DNA from: Pseudogemmobacter hezensis
Lineage (GTDB): Bacteria; Pseudomonadota; Alphaproteobacteria; Rhodobacterales; Rhodobacteraceae
Length of the DNA stretch: 64,000 bases
NCBI RefSeq assembly: GCF_013155295.1
Contig: NZ_JABJXT010000007.1
Span: 62,001-126,000 of the forward strand
Reading direction: 5' to 3'
Within the stretch, counting starts at the first letter, position 1. Each line of letters begins with the position of its first letter. The notes beneath the pieces are model-generated. The model saw nothing but the letters and a program-made list of their open reading frames with translations. It did not search any database and was not told where the DNA came from. The translations under genes were made by a program, and so were the position numbers. Positions 25,964 to 35,076 of this stretch are shown here, one piece after another.

Positions 25964-26551
25964 ATGAATATCCAGGTCAGCGAAGTCGCAGCGCCCCAGA
26001 CGCTTGATCGGGCGCGGGCCTTCTTTGGCGACACGCTGCTGGTGGGCCTTGCGCTGATCGCCGGAGAGCAGGCGCCGCAGATGCGCGTCGTCTCGGTCTC
26101 TGATCGCCAGCCGATCCGCGCCCGCGAGTCGTTCAGCGCCGAATACCAGGAGATCCCCGCAAACCCGCGCCAAAAGCGCACGGTGCAAAAGGTAAGCGGC
26201 GAGATTTTCGGCGATGATGTCACCTTTAAGCTGGCCTCTGGCCCGTCGCGGGTCTTCAAGGTGCCGCTGCCCGATGCCCGCAAGGCCGGGGCGCAGGCGC
26301 TGCGCATGCAGCTGCCGCAGCTGATGGCGCTTTATTACCGCGACCGCGAGCAGGGCTTTGAGGAAACGCTTTACACGCTTTCGGCAAAGCGCGGCTTTCT
26401 GGCGCTGAGCCCTGAGATCGTGTTCCGGGTCGGTGAGGATATCTTCCGTATCGACAAAACCCGCGCCACCGTCAGCCATGCGGGCGAGACGGTGCTGGAT
26501 CTCAGCCGCGAAGAGCTGCGCAGCCAGGCAGGGCAGGCGGGTTATCTCTGA
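25964..26551 (+). CDS. Conserved-looking hypothetical protein
   Basis: A 195-aa soluble protein without recognised family. It starts MNIQVSEVAAPQTLDRARAF behind an AGGGA SD. The middle is basic (REQGF, NPRQKRTVQKVSG) and the rest alternates strands and helices (FKLASGPSRVFKVPL, LPQLMALYYRDREQ, VGEDIFRIDKTRATV). No signal peptide or membrane span. It is monocistronic, between two terminators. Codon use matches the core genome, so it is likely a genuine lineage-specific gene. Confidence 0.72.
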   Translation: MNIQVSEVAAPQTLDRARAFFGDTLLVGLALIAGEQAPQMRVVSVSDRQPIRARESFSAEYQEIPANPRQKRTVQKVSGEIFGDDVTFKLASGPSRVFKVPLPDARKAGAQALRMQLPQLMALYYRDREQGFEETLYTLSAKRGFLALSPEIVFRVGEDIFRIDKTRATVSHAGETVLDLSREELRSQAGQAGYL

Positions 26552-26586
26552 AAGGGCCGATTGGTCAAAGCGCTTATTGGACAATG

Positions 26587-26620
26587 AAAAACGCCGACAG
26601 GGATCCTGTCGGCGTTTTTG
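26587..26620. terminator. Bidirectional terminator
   Basis: AAAACGCCGACAGG pairs with CCTGTCGGCGTTTT around a tiny AT loop, with T-runs on both strands. It serves the 25964 gene on plus and the DUF1127 gene on minus. Confidence 0.9.
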
Positions 26621-26643
26621 TTTTTCGGTAAGGCAGGCGCAGC

Positions 26644-26847
26644 TCAGGTGGCGTGTTTGCGGCCCAGCCAGAGCGGCAGCAGGATGCGCGCATTGGCGGC
26701 CCCGCTGTCATCGCCAAGGCCCTCATGCATGGCCAGAAGATCGCCACGGGTCAGGCCGATATCGTCCAGCAACCGATCATCCGCGCGATTAAGCAGGAAC
26801 GCGGTCGAACGGCGCAGCTGCATCAGCGATTTCAGACGGGTGAACAT
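26644..26847 (-). CDS. DUF1127 (YjiS-like) small protein
   Basis: A 67-aa protein with the DUF1127 core LNRADDRLLDDIGLTRGDL. Start at 26847 is fixed by GGAGG seven nt upstream; a TTG four codons earlier is unlikely. Small DUF1127 proteins in alphaproteobacteria have been linked to phosphate and RNA metabolism and stress responses. Ends next to a bidirectional terminator. Confidence 0.85.
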   Translation of the reverse strand: MFTRLKSLMQLRRSTAFLLNRADDRLLDDIGLTRGDLLAMHEGLGDDSGAANARILLPLWLGRKHAT

Positions 26848-26977
26848 TTTAGCCTCCAATAAACGGTTGGGCTGTATATGCGTCCGGCTTTGACATTTCT
26901 CAAACGAATAGATTTAATATCTGCGATGAGTTTTGTTGATGGGTTGGCCGGACAGGTCTGACGGATAGGGTGGGCGG

Positions 26978-27907
26978 ATGGGACAGCCAAATCTCGAAAG
27001 CGATCTGATGCGCGGTTTTCTGGCGGTGGCCGAGTCTGGCTCTGTCACGCTGGCGGCGGCGCGGATCGGGCGCACGCAATCGGCGGTCAGCCTGATGATC
27101 CGCCGGCTTGAGGACAACCTCGGCCAGCCTTTGTTCGAGCGCCAGGCCCGGGGCGTCACCCTGACCGCACGCGGCGAGCAGCTTTTGCCCTATGCGCAGC
27201 GGGTGGTGGCGCTGCTGGATGAGGCAGCGCTGGCCCTGCGCGAAAAGCCCCTGACCGGGCCGGTGCGGGTTGGCATCCCGGATGAATACTCCGGCACCAT
27301 CCTGCCGCGCGCGCTGGCCGCCTTTGATGAGCGCCATGAGGGGCTGCAGGTCTCGGTCTTATGCGACCACTCTGACCGTCAGCTGATCGCGCTGGAAGAG
27401 GACCGCCTTGATATCGCGGTGATCCATGACACCAGCTATTTCCAGGAGGGCGAGCTTTTAACGATCGACCCCAGCGTCTGGGTCACCTCGATCACCCATA
27501 TGCAGCATCTGCGCAGCCCGGTTCCGGTGGCGGTCTATCTGCACAGCGAATGGTGCCGCGAATTTGCCGAGGCCTCGCTGAACCACCAGGGCATGCGCTG
27601 GCGGCGCGCCTGGTATTGCGATGTGGCCAGCGGCATGCGCAATGCGGTGACGAATGGGATGGCGATTTCGCCGCTGTCGCGCTCGACCATCCCCGCAGGC
27701 TGCCGCGAGCTGACCGCCGAAGAGGGGTTCCCGGCGATTGATTCGGCGCGGGTCTTGCTGCGGCGCAATCCACGCGGCACCTCGCCCGCGATTGAGGGGA
27801 TGGCGGCGGTGTTGCGAGAGGCCTTCCGCCCGCTGACCGTCGCCCGCACACCCGGCGCGGCAGAGCCACTTTCGCCCGAGGCCCAGGCTTTGGCGCCCCG
27901 CATGTAG
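26978..27907 (+). CDS. LysR-family transcriptional regulator
   Basis: A 309-aa LysR regulator. The winged HTH is DLMRGFLAVAESGSVTLAAA and RIGRTQSAVSLMIRRLEDN, then the ligand domain begins LTGPVRVGIPDEYSGTILP. The divergent neighbour upstream is the DUF1127 gene, and the downstream DUF1176 gene starts 76 nt later. A LysR normally controls a divergent gene, so DUF1127 is a candidate target, but nothing in the sequence proves it. Confidence 0.92.
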   Translation: MGQPNLESDLMRGFLAVAESGSVTLAAARIGRTQSAVSLMIRRLEDNLGQPLFERQARGVTLTARGEQLLPYAQRVVALLDEAALALREKPLTGPVRVGIPDEYSGTILPRALAAFDERHEGLQVSVLCDHSDRQLIALEEDRLDIAVIHDTSYFQEGELLTIDPSVWVTSITHMQHLRSPVPVAVYLHSEWCREFAEASLNHQGMRWRRAWYCDVASGMRNAVTNGMAISPLSRSTIPAGCRELTAEEGFPAIDSARVLLRRNPRGTSPAIEGMAAVLREAFRPLTVARTPGAAEPLSPEAQALAPRM

Positions 27908-27982
27908 GGGTGGTGCGAGGCTGGGCAGGGCTTGGCAGGCGGGCCCGCTGCATGGCACTGTATTTTGGCAACCGGAGGCCCG

Positions 27983-28624
27983 ATGATCCGCTTTTCCCAC
28001 TCGCCCGCCCGCATCTCAGCGCTTTCGCTGGCCCTTTGCCTTTGCGCAGGCCCGGCCCCTGCCCAGGCCGAAGGCACTGGAACTGGCGCAGACGATGCGG
28101 CAATCGCCCTCTTCTCAGCGAGCTTCAGCGAAAGCTGTGCCGGTGCCTTTGAAGAGGATGGCAGCCTGGTCGAGGCCCCGCAGCGCCATGAGGTTCTGGC
28201 CCCCAGCAGCTGGGGCGAGCCAGAGCCGGTGACCGTCTGGCAGTTCAGCTGCGCCCTCTATGCCTATAATACTGCGCAGGTTTTTATGATCATGGATGAG
28301 GGCGGCGGGGTGCAACCCGTGGCCCTGGCCTGCCCGACGCTGCAGATCGAATATGACGAAGAGGCCGCCGCCCCCGGCGAGGCCGACAGCGTGGTCAGCG
28401 TGCTGAAAATCAACGGCTGGAGCGCCGATCTGCTGGCGATAAATGCCGAATTTGATCCCGCCACCCTGACCATCCGGGCCCATACCTATTGGCGCGGGCT
28501 GGGCGATGCCTCGGATAGCAGCCTCTGGAGCCTGCAGGACCGCGCCTTCCGGCTGCAGCATTTCGAGGCGGATGCCAGCTATGATGGAGAAATCAACCCG
28601 GTCACTCTGGTCGATTTCCGGTGA
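27983..28624 (+). CDS. DUF1176 family secreted protein
   Basis: A 213-aa protein with an N-terminal signal peptide (ARISALSLALCLCAGPAPAQA), so periplasmic. The mature part has the DUF1176-like pattern of short strands, with Cys residues at SESCAGAF, QFSCALY and LACPTL that could form disulfides. SD GGAGG is well placed for ATG 27983. Its stop overlaps the GTG of the methyltransferase gene. Function unknown. Confidence 0.75.
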   Translation: MIRFSHSPARISALSLALCLCAGPAPAQAEGTGTGADDAAIALFSASFSESCAGAFEEDGSLVEAPQRHEVLAPSSWGEPEPVTVWQFSCALYAYNTAQVFMIMDEGGGVQPVALACPTLQIEYDEEAAAPGEADSVVSVLKINGWSADLLAINAEFDPATLTIRAHTYWRGLGDASDSSLWSLQDRAFRLQHFEADASYDGEINPVTLVDFR

Positions 28625-29103
28625 CGCAGCCGCATAAACCCTCAGACAGCCCGGCAACCAGCGCGAGCTGCCAGACCCCTTTCGGCCCGGTCTCGCTGCG
28701 CGATGACGGGCAGCGGATCACGGCACTGGTCTGGGAGGAGCAGGTGGGCACGCCCAGCCCGCTGGCCCGTGAGGGGCTGCGTCAGATAGCGGCCTATTTC
28801 GCGGGTGATCTGCAGGTGTTTGATCTGCCGCTGGACTGGGGGCAGGGCCTGCAAGAGCGGGTGCGCCGCGCCATGGCCGCGATCCCCTTTGGCGAGACGC
28901 GCAGCTATGGGCAGATCGCAAAGCTGGTTGGCGCCCCTGCCCAGGCGGTGGGCCAGGCCTGCGGGGCCAATCCGATCCCGATCCTGATCCCCTGCCACCG
29001 GGTTTTGGGCGCAAAGAGCTTAGGCGGTTTCTCGGCCCCGGGTGGGGTTGAGACCAAGGTCGCCCTCTTGCGGCTGGAGGGGGCGGCGGGTCTGCTGATC
29101 TGA
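28621..29103 (+). CDS. ogt: Methylated-DNA-[protein]-cysteine S-methyltransferase
   Basis: A 160-aa suicide repair protein that moves the alkyl group from O6-alkylguanine to its own cysteine. The active site ILIPCHRVLG has Cys125; the helix-turn-helix is TRSYGQIAKLVGAPAQAVGQA. The N-terminal part is the short Ogt type without Ada domains. Start is GTG 28621, overlapping the preceding stop by GTGA. Confidence 0.93.
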   Translation: MTQPHKPSDSPATSASCQTPFGPVSLRDDGQRITALVWEEQVGTPSPLAREGLRQIAAYFAGDLQVFDLPLDWGQGLQERVRRAMAAIPFGETRSYGQIAKLVGAPAQAVGQACGANPIPILIPCHRVLGAKSLGGFSAPGGVETKVALLRLEGAAGLLI

Positions 29104-29169
29104 GGGGGCTTGCCCGCCCAGGCCGGGCATGCCAGGGAGCGTGTAACGGTTTCTTAACGGCCTGGCATC

Positions 29170-30006
29170 GTGACACTCGGCGTCTTTCTGGCCGTTATGG
29201 CGGCAGCCTTCCTTCATGCGCTGTGGAATGCGCTGATCAAACTTGGCACCTCAAAGATCGGGGCCATGGTGATCCTTTCCATCATGGAGGTGCCGATTGG
29301 TCTGGCGGTGGCCTTTGTGGCCGGGCCGATTGATCCGGCGGCAATTCCATGGGTGATCGCGGCCGGGCTGACCCATTTCGCCTATAAATTCTTCCTCTCT
29401 TACGCCTATGAGCGTGGAGATCTCAGCCGCGTCTACCCGATTGCCCGTGGCGCGGCCCCGATGATTGTCGCGGTGGCGGGGGTGTTTGTCCTGAGCGACC
29501 AGCTCAGCAACCGCCAGTATCTGGCGATCACCATCCTGGCGGCAGGGATCCTTCTGATGGCACGCGGGGTATTCGCCAGCGGCGAGAACCGCCGCCTGGT
29601 GCCCTTTGCGCTTGGCTCGGCGCTGGCGACTGCGACCTATACGCTGATCGACGGCCAGGGGGCGCGGATCTCTGGCAATGCGGTGGCCTATATCGCCTGG
29701 GTCTTCGTGGCAGACGGGCTGATTTTCTCGCTTGGCATGCTGGCCCTGCGCGGCAGGGCGGTGATCCCTGCGGGCGGGCATGCCTGGCGGATGGGCACAA
29801 TCGGGGCGGCGGCAAGCTTTGGGGCCTATGCGATTTCCGTCTGGGCGATGACCTTCGCGCCAATCGCGCTGGTGGCGGCGCTGCGAGAGACCTCTATCCT
29901 TTTCGCGGTGCTGATCGGCTGGTTGGCCTTTGGCGAGCGGATGAGCCGGGAGAAGCTGGTCGCGGCGCTTGTCATCATATCCGGCGTGATACTGACGCGC
30001 TTCTGA
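29170..30006 (+). CDS. EamA/DMT-family permease
   Basis: A 278-aa inner-membrane protein with about ten spans in two EamA repeats, as in the drug/metabolite transporter superfamily. The first repeat ends near LSDQLSNRQYLAITILAAGILLMARG and the second near FGERMSREKLVAALVIISG, the two characteristic loop motifs. Starts with GTG 29170. Substrate unknown; some relatives export amino acids or nucleobases. A copy of the dispersed repeat begins a few nt after its stop. Confidence 0.87.
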   Translation: MTLGVFLAVMAAAFLHALWNALIKLGTSKIGAMVILSIMEVPIGLAVAFVAGPIDPAAIPWVIAAGLTHFAYKFFLSYAYERGDLSRVYPIARGAAPMIVAVAGVFVLSDQLSNRQYLAITILAAGILLMARGVFASGENRRLVPFALGSALATATYTLIDGQGARISGNAVAYIAWVFVADGLIFSLGMLALRGRAVIPAGGHAWRMGTIGAAASFGAYAISVWAMTFAPIALVAALRETSILFAVLIGWLAFGERMSREKLVAALVIISGVILTRF

Positions 30007-30010
30007 GGAA

Positions 30011-30070
30011 AGGGGGCCAGCCCCCTTGCGGCAAAGCCGCTTACCCCCGGGATATTTAAGGACAGATGAA
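30011..30070 (+). repeat. Dispersed double-hairpin repeat, copy B
   Basis: GGGGGCCAGCCCCC hairpin, GCGGC-AAA-GCCGC hairpin, then CCCCCGGGATATTTAAGGAC and AGATGAA. Same layout as copies A and D. It lies between the convergent EamA permease and pcs genes, close behind the permease stop, where the two hairpins could act as a terminator. Confidence 0.85.
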
Positions 30071-30142
30071 GATCCTGCCGCCTATTTTCTGGTTGGAATA
30101 CCGCGGCCCGAGGCTTTTGTCTGCAGCCGCAGACAGATCGTT

Positions 30143-30847
30143 TCAGCGGAGGCGCCGGACTTTCTCGGGGATGATTTGCTGCAGGATGCCTGCCAGCGCC
30201 AGATAAAGCGATGTAACGATCAGGCCCCAATGCGAAAGGCTGCCTTCGGCAAAATCCATCCAGGCGGCCCAGGCGGCAAATACGATCCAGGCCACCGAAA
30301 CCGGCAAAGAGATATTGCGCCAGCGCTTTGTGCGGGTGGGGTGGATGAACTTCAGGTTCGAGAACATCGCCACCGACAGCAGGATCACGATGGCAAGGAT
30401 GATCCCCTGCGAGGGCGCCACCGCGAAGAGCACCAGAACAACCATGTTCCAGCAGGCGGGGAAGCCGGCAAAGCTTTTGTCTTTGGTTTTCATCCGCGTG
30501 TCGGCAAAATAGACGACAGAGCCGAAGACGATCACGATGATCGCAATCCAGCCCGTCCAGCCGGTCAGCAGACCGGATTTGAACAGCGCATAGGCGGGAA
30601 TGAAAACATAGGTCAGGTAATCGACGATCAGATCCATCAGCACGCCATCATAGGTCGGCCAGTTTTTCTGAACGTCGAATTTGCGCGCCAGCGGTCCGTC
30701 GATCCCGTCGACGATCAGCGCCACCACCAGCCAAAGGAACATCAGGCTCCACTTCGCTTCGACGGCGGCAAGCATGGCCAGCATCGAAAGCACCGCCCCG
30801 GAGGCGGTCAGCAGGTGGACGGAAAGGGCCTTGTAGCGATCTGACAT
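30143..30847 (-). CDS. pcs: Phosphatidylcholine synthase
   Basis: A 234-aa membrane enzyme joining CDP-diacylglycerol and choline. The CDP-alcohol phosphotransferase signature is visible: DGIDGPLARKFDV followed by TYDGVLMDLIVDYLTYVF with the spaced Asp residues. About seven spans. Pcs is typical of alphaproteobacteria that put phosphatidylcholine in their membranes using external choline. The start at 30847 is the most likely Met (MSDRYKAL); the frame runs further upstream without membrane character. No methylation-pathway gene (pmtA) is nearby. Confidence 0.93.
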   Translation of the reverse strand: MSDRYKALSVHLLTASGAVLSMLAMLAAVEAKWSLMFLWLVVALIVDGIDGPLARKFDVQKNWPTYDGVLMDLIVDYLTYVFIPAYALFKSGLLTGWTGWIAIIVIVFGSVVYFADTRMKTKDKSFAGFPACWNMVVLVLFAVAPSQGIILAIVILLSVAMFSNLKFIHPTRTKRWRNISLPVSVAWIVFAAWAAWMDFAEGSLSHWGLIVTSLYLALAGILQQIIPEKVRRLR

Positions 30848-30950
30848 GGGGGTCTCATGCAGGATTATTGACGGAAGTGCAATCTCTGGCTGGTCGGGAA
30901 TCCCGTCTGGCATGCGGTGATCGGCAGGTTCGCCCCTCAGGACGCCCCCG

Positions 30951-31892
30951 TTAAAGGCGGGCGCGGGGATGGGCGGAGTTATAGACATCCATCAGGCGGG
31001 CGGCATCGACGGCTGTATAGGCCTCGGTGGTGGAAAGCGAGGCATGGCCCAGCAATTCCTGGATGGTGCGCAGATCGCCGCCTGCTGACAGGAGATGGGT
31101 GGCAAAGCTGTGGCGCATTGCATGCGGTGTCGCGCTTGCGGGCAGCCCCAGCTGCATTCGCGCCTGCTCCATCGCTTTCTGGATCAGCCTTGGGTTCAGC
31201 GCCCCGCCCCTGGTGCCGCGAAAAAGCGGGGCGTCGCGCTCAGCTCCCCAGGGCGAGAGGCGCAGGTAATTCGCCACCGCCTGCTGCGCCACCGGCAGTA
31301 CCGGCACCAGCCGCGTCTTGCCGCCTTTGCCGGTGATGCGCAGCATATCGGGCAGGGGCGCATCGGCCCCGGTCAAGGAAAGCGCCTCGGAAATCCGCAG
31401 GCCGCAGCCGTAGAGCAGCGTGACCACCGCCATATCGCGGGCCTGCTGCCAGTCGCCGCGTGCCTGCAGGGCGACGGTCTCAATCATCTCCTGGGCGTGA
31501 TCTTCGGACAAAGGGCGCGGCAGGCGGCGGCGGTATTTCGGCGCGCGGGCGGACAGCAGCACCAAAGCCTCGCCGGGCAGGTCCTCACGCTCGGTCAGCC
31601 AGCGCGAAAAGCTGCGGGCCGATGCCAGCGCCCGTGCCAGCGAGCGGGCCGAAAGACCGCGCCCGCGCTCATGCGCCATCCAGGCCCGCAGATCGGCCTG
31701 GCTCAGCCCGGCCAGCTGTTGCGGGCCGGGCGGCGATCCGGTGTGATGGGCCAGAAAGCTTAGCCAGCCCAGCACGTCATGGCGGTAGGCGGTGATCGTA
31801 TGGTCTGAGGCCCCCTTCAGCGCCGAAAGCCCCGCCAGCCAGTCGCTCAGCGCTGCCCGCATCTGTGGGGTCAGCGCTATCAGGTCGTTCAC
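30951..31892 (-). CDS. xerC: Tyrosine recombinase XerC
   Basis: A recombinase of about 313 aa that resolves chromosome dimers at dif together with XerD. The catalytic set is visible: Arg in GCGLRISEALSL, the Lys region at TGKGGKTR, HAMRHSFATHLL, LLGHASLSTTEAYTAV with the C-terminal Tyr. Start GTG 31892 overlaps the DUF484 stop (GTGA) and has a GGTGG SD; GTG 31901 is also possible. The DUF484-xerC order is conserved in proteobacteria. Confidence 0.93.
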   Translation of the reverse strand: MNDLIALTPQMRAALSDWLAGLSALKGASDHTITAYRHDVLGWLSFLAHHTGSPPGPQQLAGLSQADLRAWMAHERGRGLSARSLARALASARSFSRWLTEREDLPGEALVLLSARAPKYRRRLPRPLSEDHAQEMIETVALQARGDWQQARDMAVVTLLYGCGLRISEALSLTGADAPLPDMLRITGKGGKTRLVPVLPVAQQAVANYLRLSPWGAERDAPLFRGTRGGALNPRLIQKAMEQARMQLGLPASATPHAMRHSFATHLLSAGGDLRTIQELLGHASLSTTEAYTAVDAARLMDVYNSAHPRARL

Positions 31893-32605
31893 GACAGCCA
31901 CCGGCGCATGCTGCGCTCGAATATGCCGGCGAAGAAGGTCAGCAGATCGGTGCCCTGGGTCGGGCGGAACTGATGCGGATCCTCGGCCCCAAGCGCCAGC
32001 ATGCCGGGCAGGCGGCCGGGCCCGAAATCAAGCCGCAGCAGCGCCTCAGAGCCGATAAAGCCTGCCTCAGCGCCATAGATTTTTTCGCTGGCCGTTTTCA
32101 TGCGCGGGCTGAGCGGGCGCAGCGTCACGATGCGCAAGGGCGCCGTGCGGCCCGCTGCGATATAGGCCGAGGTAAAGCCCGAGCCCGCGATCATCATCAC
32201 ATCGCTCAGCCGTTCCATCGCGGGATCGGCCTTGCCCTCTGCGGGGGGGGCGGCGCTTTCCAGCACCAGACGGATCCGGTCCACCCGCAAAGTGGCGGCG
32301 ACATCACCCGAAAGCCCGGCCAGAAACTCTGAAAAATCCAGCGGGTCCAGCATCTGCAGGATCGCGCGGTGGATCTGATTGGTGCCCGCCAGGTTTTCAT
32401 AGGCGGCGGCAATCACCGAGCGATGGGTGTCTTCCAGCCGGTCCAGTTTCGATTCCAGCCGCTGCATCGCCAGCCCGCGCAGATCGACGACATTTGATCC
32501 CATCGTGCGCTCATTCGCGGCCACCAGGGCATTCATCAGGTCGCGGTCATCCAGCAGGTTCTCAGGCTCCGCAAGGATGCGGTCGCGCAGGTCAGGTTCG
32601 ATCAT
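31889..32605 (-). CDS. DUF484 family protein
   Basis: A 238-aa protein with a coiled-coil N-terminus (LRDRILAEPENLLDDRDLMNA, SKLDRLEDTHRSVIAAAYEN) and a GAF-like C-terminal domain (PGMLALGAEDPHQF), which is the DUF484 layout. It is consistently found directly upstream of xerC, as here with overlapping codons. Function unknown; the pairing suggests a role with XerC or chromosome dimer resolution, but that is inference. Confidence 0.88.
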   Translation of the reverse strand: MIEPDLRDRILAEPENLLDDRDLMNALVAANERTMGSNVVDLRGLAMQRLESKLDRLEDTHRSVIAAAYENLAGTNQIHRAILQMLDPLDFSEFLAGLSGDVAATLRVDRIRLVLESAAPPAEGKADPAMERLSDVMMIAGSGFTSAYIAAGRTAPLRIVTLRPLSPRMKTASEKIYGAEAGFIGSEALLRLDFGPGRLPGMLALGAEDPHQFRPTQGTDLLTFFAGIFERSMRRWLS

Positions 32606-32754
32606 TGATATTTGCTCGGATTATTTTTGCTTATCTGGGGCGGTATATAGCAAAAAAGGGAAAGCGCGGGGAAGCATTTCCTGCACCCGTTTCGCAAAGC
32701 GCCGGGTCAGTGGCATATCTGCGGCAGGTCCGGCGCAGCCTTCCCCCGCACCGT

Positions 32755-34962
32755 TCAGAGGAAATTCTGCGGGTCGATATCGATGGCCAGTTTGATGTCT
32801 TTGGGCTGGCGGCGCTGTCGCAGCCATTGCGTCAGCGCCTGTTGCAGGGGGGCGGATCTGGGGGCCTTGATCAGCAGTCTGACGCGATGGCGCCCGCGCA
32901 CGCGTGCGATGGGGGCGGGGGCGGGGCCGAAAATCTCGGCCCCGATGCGGCGCAGCGGCCCATCGGCGCGGGCAAGATCGGCCCCGAAATCAAACAGCGG
33001 CTGCAGCTCGGGGCCCGACAGGATGATCCCGGCCATGCGACCAAAGGGGGGCGCACCTGCGGCGCGGCGCTCTTCGGCCTCGGCCCGCCAGAAGCCCTCT
33101 TCATCACCGCCGAGGATGGCGCGGATCACGGGATGCTCGGGCTGGTGGGTCTGCAGCCAGGCCTCGCCCGGCTTGCCCGCCCGCCCGGCGCGGCCCGCCA
33201 CCTGGCGCATCAGCTGAAACGTGCGCTCGGCCGCGCGCAGGTCAGAGCCCTGCAGCCCCAGATCGGCGTCGATCACACCCACCAGCGTCAGATGCGGGAA
33301 ATTGTGCCCCTTGGCCACGATCTGGGTGCCGATGATGATATCGGCCTCGCCTGCGGCAATCGCCTCGATCTGCGCCTTCAGCGCCCGGGCCGAGCCGAAG
33401 AGGTCTGACGACAGCACCGCGATCCGCGCTTCGGGGAAGCGGGCGGTGACCTCTTCGGCCAGCCGTTCGACACCGGGGCCGATGGCGGCCATGCGCCCCT
33501 CGACCCCGCAGGAGGGGCAGGCCTCGGGGATCGGTTTTGACGCGCCGCATTGGTGGCAGATCAGCCGTTTGAGGAAACGGTGCTCGACCATCCGCGCATC
33601 GCAATGATCACAGCCGACCTGCTGGCCGCAGGCGCGGCACAGCGTGACGGGCGCATAGCCACGGCGGTTGATGAACAAAAGCGATTGTTCCCCGGCCTTT
33701 ACGCGGCCCTCGACCCCTTTGGCCAGGGTCTCGGACATCCAGCGATCTGCGGGCAGCTTCTCGCCGCGCATGTCCACGGCCCGCATCTGCGGCAGCTCGG
33801 CGGTGCCAAACCGCGCCGTCAGATCCAGCCGCCGATAACGCCCCTGATCGGCATTGACCCAGGTCTCCAGCGAGGGCGTCGCCGAGGCCAGCACCACCGG
33901 GCAGCCGGTGATCGAGCCGCGCAGCACCGCCATGTCGCGGGCGTTGTAAAGCGCCCCCTCTTCCTGCTTGTAAGAGGTGTCATGCTCTTCATCGACCACG
34001 ATCACCGCCAGATCCTGGAAGGGCAGGAACAGCGCCGAACGCGCCCCCACCACCAGCCCGACATCGCCGGTGGCGGCCATTTTCCACAGCCGCCGCCGCT
34101 CGGTCTGGGTGACGCCGGAGTGCCATTCGCCGGGGCGGGCCCCGAAGCGGGCCTGAACACGTGACAGAAAATCGGCGGTCAGCGCGATCTCGGGCAGAAG
34201 CACCAGCGCCTGCCGCCCGCGCCGCAGCGCCTCGGCCACGGCTTCGAGATAGGCTTCGGTCTTGCCCGATCCGGTGACGCCTTTCAGCATGACGGGCTGG
34301 AAGGCACCCGCCGCCACCCAGTCGCGCAGGGCCTCACCCGCGGCGATCTGATCGCCTGCCAGCCGCGAGGGCGCATCGGCGTTCAGGCGCGGATAGGGCA
34401 GATCGCGGGGCGCCTCTTCCTCGGTCAGCACGCCCAGTTTCACCAGCCCCTTGACGACGGATGCCGAGACAGAGGCCGCCTCGGCCAGTTCAGCCGCCAG
34501 CACGGGGGCCCCCCCGAAGGAGCGCAGCACCTCGATCACCCTGTGGCGGGCGTCGGTCAGCTGATTGGGCACCGGGCCCGACAGCCGCAACACCTTGCGC
34601 ATCGAGGGCGGGCTGGTCAGCCCCGGCGCCCGCGTCGCCAGCCGCAGCATCGAGGGCAGCCAGGTCATGGTGTAATCGGCAGCCCGCGTCAGGAACTGCC
34701 GCAGCTCGGCCCGCATGGGGGGCACGTCCAGCACCCGGGCGATGCTGCGCAGTTTCGCGCGGTCGAAATCGCCAACCCCCGGCCCCCAGACCACCCCCAG
34801 CACCTTGCGCGGGCCCAGCGGCACCTCGACGAAATCGCCGGTGCCGCAGCCGCCTTCGGGGGCGCGATAGTCAAGGAACGGGCCAAGCGGTTCGGTCGTC
34901 AGAACCGCGACCGTCTCGCCTGCGGCGAAATCGCGTTCATATGATCCGGCTGGCTCTGTCAC
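32755..34962 (-). CDS. priA: Primosomal protein N' (PriA helicase)
   Basis: A 735-aa replication-restart helicase. LKGVTGSGKTEAYLEAV is Walker A, VIVVDEEHDTSYK is the DExH box, and zinc-binding cysteines run from CRACGQQVGCDHCDA to CHQCGASKPIPEACPSCG. AGRAGRAGKPGEAWLQT is the late helicase motif. Starts with GTG 34962, divergent from the transaldolase. Full length for the family. The neighbour order with DUF484, xerC and transaldolase is seen in other Rhodobacteraceae. Confidence 0.95.
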   Translation of the reverse strand: MTEPAGSYERDFAAGETVAVLTTEPLGPFLDYRAPEGGCGTGDFVEVPLGPRKVLGVVWGPGVGDFDRAKLRSIARVLDVPPMRAELRQFLTRAADYTMTWLPSMLRLATRAPGLTSPPSMRKVLRLSGPVPNQLTDARHRVIEVLRSFGGAPVLAAELAEAASVSASVVKGLVKLGVLTEEEAPRDLPYPRLNADAPSRLAGDQIAAGEALRDWVAAGAFQPVMLKGVTGSGKTEAYLEAVAEALRRGRQALVLLPEIALTADFLSRVQARFGARPGEWHSGVTQTERRRLWKMAATGDVGLVVGARSALFLPFQDLAVIVVDEEHDTSYKQEEGALYNARDMAVLRGSITGCPVVLASATPSLETWVNADQGRYRRLDLTARFGTAELPQMRAVDMRGEKLPADRWMSETLAKGVEGRVKAGEQSLLFINRRGYAPVTLCRACGQQVGCDHCDARMVEHRFLKRLICHQCGASKPIPEACPSCGVEGRMAAIGPGVERLAEEVTARFPEARIAVLSSDLFGSARALKAQIEAIAAGEADIIIGTQIVAKGHNFPHLTLVGVIDADLGLQGSDLRAAERTFQLMRQVAGRAGRAGKPGEAWLQTHQPEHPVIRAILGGDEEGFWRAEAEERRAAGAPPFGRMAGIILSGPELQPLFDFGADLARADGPLRRIGAEIFGPAPAPIARVRGRHRVRLLIKAPRSAPLQQALTQWLRQRRQPKDIKLAIDIDPQNFL

Positions 34963-35076
34963 CGTTAGCGCTCACATTTCAATTCCCGGACCCTCTTTCA
35001 CCCCGGGCCGCTTTGCGGTAATACCCGCCTCGATCCCCTTACTCCACCCTTGCCTGCCCAATGGGAGCATGACGCC

